A DNA stretch of 10,385 nt, taken from contig NW_003137827.1 in assembly GCF_000003605.2 (NCBI RefSeq), positions 65,163 through 75,547 of the forward strand, in the 5' to 3' direction. The DNA comes from Saccoglossus kowalevskii. Its lineage: Eukaryota > Hemichordata > Enteropneusta > Harrimaniidae. The position numbers and the translations under genes are program-made. Positions 9,301-10,385 of this stretch are shown here, in pieces. A model generated the notes under the pieces. It was not told where the DNA came from. It saw nothing but the letters and a program-made list of their open reading frames with translations, and did no database searches. Position 1 is the first letter of the stretch, and each line of letters begins with the position of its first letter.

Positions 9301-9380
9301 GGCTAAAGTATAGTAAGTTTGATGAGTTGGTAGCGGAAACGAGAAACTTCCCACACTTCCCTCTTGGTTCTCTGTTAAAC
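3160..9380 (-). CDS. NHR-ARM-HGT domain protein, neuralized-like protein 4 type; 10 exons, 5' end missing
   Basis: Join on the minus strand: 9380-9242, 9114-8847, 8608-8455, 8098-7626, 6322-5719, 5053-4973, 4372-4234, 4086-3968, 3653-3506, 3376-3160 (stop at 3162-3160). The phases of the nine introns agree and give 779 continuous residues. Domains in this fragment: NHR about 22-187, basic linker about 188-215, ARM-type helical repeats about 215-545, Cys-rich segment about 555-615, HGT-motif domain about 620-779. NHR domains are beta-sandwich protein-interaction modules of Neuralized proteins, often linked to ubiquitin ligases. ARM repeats are also binding scaffolds. I infer a scaffold or adaptor role, possibly with a nucleotide-binding C-terminal domain. 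The C-terminal half resembles proteins annotated neuralized-like 4, but classical NEURL4 has several NHR copies, so strict orthology is not claimed. No start codon or promoter was found; the first visible exon begins mid-codon. Exon structure is well supported, function is not. Confidence 0.88.
3506..3653 (-). CDS. Exon 9: middle of the HGT-motif domain
   Basis: 148 bp: 2 bases, 48 codons, 2 bases. Acceptor ATATCTACAG, donor GTACGT. It opens with a Gly/His-rich loop (DVGYGGKQIKEGEGHYHDG) and then NIFLSPTIRYAGLEAYSKPF. The S-P-x-x-R-Y-A-G strand-helix corresponds in position to the S-x-x-Y motif of ADP-ribosyltransferase folds, with Tyr 697 as the candidate second triad residue. Codon completion across both introns is exact (G|GG to Gly, CG|C to Arg). 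Confidence 0.88.
3654..3967 (-). other. Intron 8 (314 bp)
   Basis: Phase 1 intron between exons 8 and 9, donor GTAGAC and acceptor CTACAG. It holds one CTCGTCGATAGAGGGCGC block (3921-3938) that matches the extended motif in the 1952/2535 repeats at 16 of 18 positions. Open frames here on both strands are shadows or intron read-through. Confidence 0.85.
3968..4086 (-). CDS. Exon 8: start of the HGT-motif (ART-like) domain
   Basis: 119 bp: 1 base, 39 codons, 1 base. Acceptor CTCTCTTCCAG has an excellent polypyrimidine tract; donor GTAGAC is weak. The peptide contains VFDKWHIAYHGT, then a helix with VSDILKTGELLIAG. An aromatic-H-G-T strand followed by a helix ending in x-G-x-L/F is how the catalytic domains of PARPs, Tpt1/KptA and related ADP-ribosyltransferases begin; the His contacts NAD there. 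His is residue 639 of the assembled fragment. Intron read-through beyond the donor stays open for about 47 codons but is unrelated sequence. Confidence 0.87.
4234..4372 (-). CDS. Exon 7: Cys-rich CYC-x2-CH module
   Basis: 139 bp: 2 bases, 45 codons, 2 bases. Acceptor TTTATTTAG, donor GTAAGT. It begins EFFNPKFDLCYCNKCH and ends GIPITWCRFAL. The C-x-C-x2-C-H cluster followed by SRGD, an R-G-E-P turn and a terminal W-C-R-F motif is distinctive. I recognise this arrangement from the segment just before the HGT motif in proteins annotated as neuralized-like 4. Together with the exon 6 cysteines this could bind zinc, which is inference. The plus-strand ORF across this exon is a shadow. Confidence 0.88.
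4373..4972 (-). other. Intron 6 (600 bp)
   Basis: Phase 1 intron between exons 6 and 7, with a strong GTAAGT donor and a TTTATTTAG acceptor. The content is AT-rich and featureless apart from short A runs near 4490 and 4541. Confidence 0.85.
4973..5053 (-). CDS. Exon 6: short exon opening the Cys-rich segment
   Basis: 81 bp: 2 bases, 26 codons, 1 base. Acceptor ATTTCCAG, donor GTAAGT. The peptide is D + IGFESSQPQC, then EYMDLCKRYLDTLKIP, then K. It holds two cysteines and an amphipathic helix. It was located by extending from both neighbours, and it joins exon 5 (TKQ|D) and exon 7 (IP|K|EFF) with no frame conflict. The minus-strand open frame that overlaps this exon is read in a different frame and is not coding. 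Confidence 0.85.
5054..5718 (-). other. Intron 5 (665 bp)
   Basis: Phase 1 intron between exons 5 and 6, with a GTAAGT donor and a TTTCCAG acceptor. It contains the GC-rich foldback element at 5086-5198 only about 30 bp from the acceptor, and the palindrome GCGCATGCGC at 5408-5417. The 73-codon plus-strand frame at 5406-5627 has no recognisable content. Confidence 0.85.
5086..5198. mobile_element. Compact GC-rich inverted-repeat element in intron 5
   Basis: The ends TAGCCTGACAAGATCGCGTG (from 5086) and TAGCCTGACACGTAGGCGTG (reverse complement from 5198) agree at about 17 of 22 positions. Nested inside is a perfect 8-bp hairpin, GTTGCACC / GGTGCAAC (5107-5114 with 5121-5128), loop CTCCGC. It is much more GC-rich than its intron, and 113 bp long. 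The size and ends suggest a foldback MITE or similar non-autonomous element. No convincing target duplication: AAG flanks the left side and AAG overlaps the right edge. Confidence 0.6.
5719..6322 (-). CDS. Exon 5: armadillo-type repeats
   Basis: 604 bp: 201 codons plus 1 base, the largest coding exon. Acceptor TGTATTCACAG, donor GTAAGT. Helical repeats of about 40 residues are visible: FAVLSSLNILHNCARP then GAVDGVLPFLKS; VMVAALTLSYISDPEK; VVDLVQGLSNLADNERNK then GVMDLVVQTLKK; HAANIVWKLAQHDASR; and a closing helix with VREAADRAVMALK. The N-x-x-x-F/V then G-A/V-V-x-x-L-V/L signature is that of ARM repeats. ARM superhelices normally serve as peptide-binding scaffolds. The join to exon 4 gives KKSKKE then RVKF. 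Confidence 0.92.
6323..7625 (-). other. Intron 4 (1303 bp), largest complete intron
   Basis: Phase 0 intron between exons 4 and 5, with a GTAAGT donor and a TTCACAG acceptor. It hosts the 36-bp minisatellite (6731-7177), fragments related to the 457-668 element (6490-6510 and about 7440-7527), two CACGTG sites (6344-6349, 6357-6362) and an AAGAGGGCG motif (7558-7566). Confidence 0.85.
6731..7177. repeat. 36-bp minisatellite with 108-bp higher-order period
   Basis: Ten clear 36-bp units run from 6812 to 7171 (starts at 6812, 6848, 6884 and so on every 36), with degenerate units upstream to about 6731. Variants recur every third unit: GGATGGTTACG at 6884, 6992 and 7100; GTAATAATACG at 6920 and 7028; GGTGGCTACGTC at 6848, 6956 and 7064. 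The true period is therefore 3 x 36 = 108 bp. Each unit junction contains GTCGTAA, 8 bases, then TTACGAC, an inverted pair. Because 36 is divisible by 3, long frames stay open on both strands (6794-7177 plus, 6766-7167 minus). These are repeat artefacts. Confidence 0.95.
7626..8098 (-). CDS. Exon 4: basic linker and first ARM-like helices
   Basis: 473 bp: 2 bases plus 157 codons, ending in phase 0. Acceptor TTTTACAG, donor GTAAGT. It opens with a basic stretch, VRKRDRNKQHK, which could be a nuclear localisation signal or a simple linker (inference). The rest is helix-rich: a region around MRSTIDLLNTCDIDIP, an acidic HEKLEQFGDHLADLD segment, then FNVRIACWNYTNVSRK and VKEGLIPLLLSDL. The last is the typical ARM or HEAT pattern of a small hydrophobic helix, a Gly turn and a second helix. 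The lysine-rich end (FKKSKKE) is continuous with exon 5. Confidence 0.88.
8121..8142. repeat. (ACA)n trinucleotide microsatellite
   Basis: Seven uninterrupted ACA units, about 20 bases upstream of the acceptor of exon 4 in the gene's direction, where it reads (TGT)n and adds to the pyrimidine-leaning tract. Confidence 0.9.
8217..8260. repeat. Short tandem repeat, AGTACGAAA-type units of 9-11 bp
   Basis: Four imperfect units (AGTACGAAAAT, AGTACGAAT, AGTACGAAAT, AGTACGAAAAC) followed by AGT. Non-coding, inside intron 3. Confidence 0.85.
8455..8608 (-). CDS. Exon 3: end of the NHR domain
   Basis: 154 bp: 51 codons plus 1 base, joined in phase 0 to exon 2. Acceptor AACACACAG, donor GTGAGT. The peptide contains IGDIIGIRKEG, LHFYMNGKRL and VVDIYGEAEEITIM. 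These match the last strands of NHR domains, which typically read 'GD.iGi....g.LhfyvNG' and then 'avvDlYG.ceevti'. The domain closes within a few residues of the donor, so the NHR fold is encoded almost exactly by exons 1-3. That fits a module that can be shuffled as a block. Confidence 0.9.
8751..8767. repeat. (TAGTA)n pentanucleotide repeat
   Basis: Three TAGTA units plus two bases inside intron 2, flanked by ACCAA on the left and ACCAATGG on the right. Low information. Confidence 0.75.
8847..9114 (-). CDS. Exon 2: core of the NHR domain
   Basis: 268 bp: 1 base plus 89 codons. Acceptor TTTTGACAG follows a long T tract, donor is GTGAGT. The first codon is GA plus C across the intron, giving Asp. 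The peptide carries the hallmark NHR core, with GKPFDVRLDR followed by WAGSFEIGITT. This matches the family pattern of a charged F-x-V-R-L-D strand and then W-x-G-S-x-E-I-G-V-T. It continues through a loop to VEYDLDDST, where NHR domains usually have a 'dLdsL..GD' turn. This is the strongest single piece of evidence for a Neuralized domain. Confidence 0.9.
9242..9380 (-). CDS. Exon 1 of those visible: start of the NHR domain
   Basis: 139 bp: 2 bases completing a codon, 45 codons, then 2 bases. Acceptor is TACTCAG after a T/C-rich tract, donor is GTGAGT at 9241. The peptide begins LTENQEGSVG and ends CGGKRAVRK. The segment with TLASVCGDNADVSCGGK fits the first strands of an NHR domain, where a C/H-G-x-N motif is usual. 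The AG at 9382-9381 is the only acceptor I found that opens this frame. The preceding exon, ending one base into a codon, was not found in the remaining kilobase of window. Confidence 0.75.
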
Positions 9381-10277
9381 CTGAGTATAAAGCAAGTGGA
9401 ATTTATTAGTTTGTGTTTTTGATAAAATAAGAATGGTTTGCACAATTTAAATAATTGTTCGATATTACATTTTGATACAAACTTTTAGTGTGTATTCGAC
9501 GAACTATTATAGAATCTGCGCATCCGTTTCAGATTTGCCGATAATTGAAGAAGTACAGGTAAATAACAAAAAACCGTATTTTCAATATATCACCGCGTTG
9601 CAGCCAAAATATTACTATAATTTACGATCTTTTTTATCAAGATGTAATAACAAACATAAAACATATGCCCATAAAGGTATCCGCATTGAACTCGAACTCA
9701 AAGACGTTACATAGAGATTTATTGGGTATTGGGACCACTAGTAATATATATTTGATGATCCGAATTTGTGCTATTTATTAAGAATTTACACTAAACGTCC
9801 AAATTTACAATGATTCTAGTGCGTACAAGGTTGAAGATTGTTTTAACTTCCCATTCAATCGCATGTTCGAATTTCCCTCGAATTTGCGGATTGCACTTGA
9901 AAATCTTCGCCCCTTAGTTTCCGTAATATGTAGATGACTGAACATTCAGACCATCAAATATTTCACATAGTAATAGTTCCCAGACATGTGACCATGATAT
10001 GACCTCACAGTGTACAGTTCACGTACAAATATGGATAGCATTTTGATGGCTTCATACGTTGTAGAATACACACTGTTGCAGTTTTGTTTGAAAGTGTAAG
10101 TGCATTTGAATTAATAGTGCGTACCAATAACTCAATGCGCATGTCCTGTATTTGGATAGTTCAAGTTACCTACTCAAAACTCTACAATGTATGTAACCGA
10201 ATACTTAATTCAGCGATGTAGTATGCATTTCCAACATTAATTTGCGATACAACGAGCTATAATTTACAACGACGTTA
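9381..10277. other. Upstream intron or 5' flank, nothing recognised
   Basis: AT-rich DNA preceding the first visible exon in the gene's direction. I searched the minus strand for an exon ending one base into a codon before a GT donor. Weak donors occur (for example GTACGT read from 10025), but none follows a frame of the right phase with a start or a family match. The 80-codon plus-strand frame at 9472-9714 has no recognisable domain. More likely intron than promoter, since the NHR domain begins almost at once in the first visible exon. Confidence 0.55.
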
Positions 10278-10315
10278 TAGTATATATATATAAATATACA
10301 TATATATATATATAC

Positions 10316-10385
<70 letters not shown>
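10278..10385. repeat. (TA)n microsatellite with TACA interruptions
   Basis: An almost pure TA tract runs to the window edge, broken by AAATA once and by TACATA at several points. It may continue beyond the window. Confidence 0.95.

Noticed and set aside
9472-9714. 80-codon plus-strand open frame
   Set aside because: No recognisable domain, no splice or promoter context, and a tyrosine/asparagine-rich composition typical of AT-rich DNA.

Overview
The window reads as nuclear DNA of an animal, most likely a marine invertebrate. It is AT-rich, has long non-coding stretches, and carries one multi-exon gene with conventional GT-AG introns. Neuralized (NHR) plus armadillo (ARM) domain architecture is metazoan. 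A phylum cannot be fixed from the sequence; hemichordate, lancelet or lophotrochozoan would all fit.

All recognisable coding sequence belongs to one minus-strand gene, 9380 down to 3160. I assembled ten exons by hand. Every junction has a GT donor and an AG acceptor, most donors are GTAAGT or GTGAGT, and all nine intron phases match across the joins. The visible product is 779 residues, open at the N-terminus because the 5' end lies upstream of the window or in exons I could not identify. Its order is: NHR domain (exons 9242-9380, 8847-9114, 8455-8608); basic linker and ARM-type helical repeats (7626-8098, 5719-6322); Cys-rich segment (4973-5053, 4234-4372); and a C-terminal HGT-motif domain resembling the ADP-ribosyltransferase fold (3968-4086, 3506-3653, 3160-3376). 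The C-terminal half resembles proteins usually annotated as neuralized-like protein 4. A plausible poly(A) signal lies at 2971-2976.

The rest is repeat-rich non-coding DNA. Downstream of the gene (1-2970) there is a 212-bp terminal-inverted-repeat element (457-668) and a direct duplication (1952-2313 and 2535-2844) whose copies carry a TGACGTCA palindrome, a G-run and an AGAGGG motif. Inside introns there is a compact GC-rich inverted-repeat element (5086-5198) and a 36-bp minisatellite with a 108-bp higher-order period (6731-7177). A long TA tract ends the window (10278-10385). An octamer, GAGGGCGC, recurs far more often than base composition predicts.

No tRNA, rRNA, CRISPR array or second convincing protein gene was seen. 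The regions 1-456, 669-1951 and 9381-10277 hold nothing I can name.
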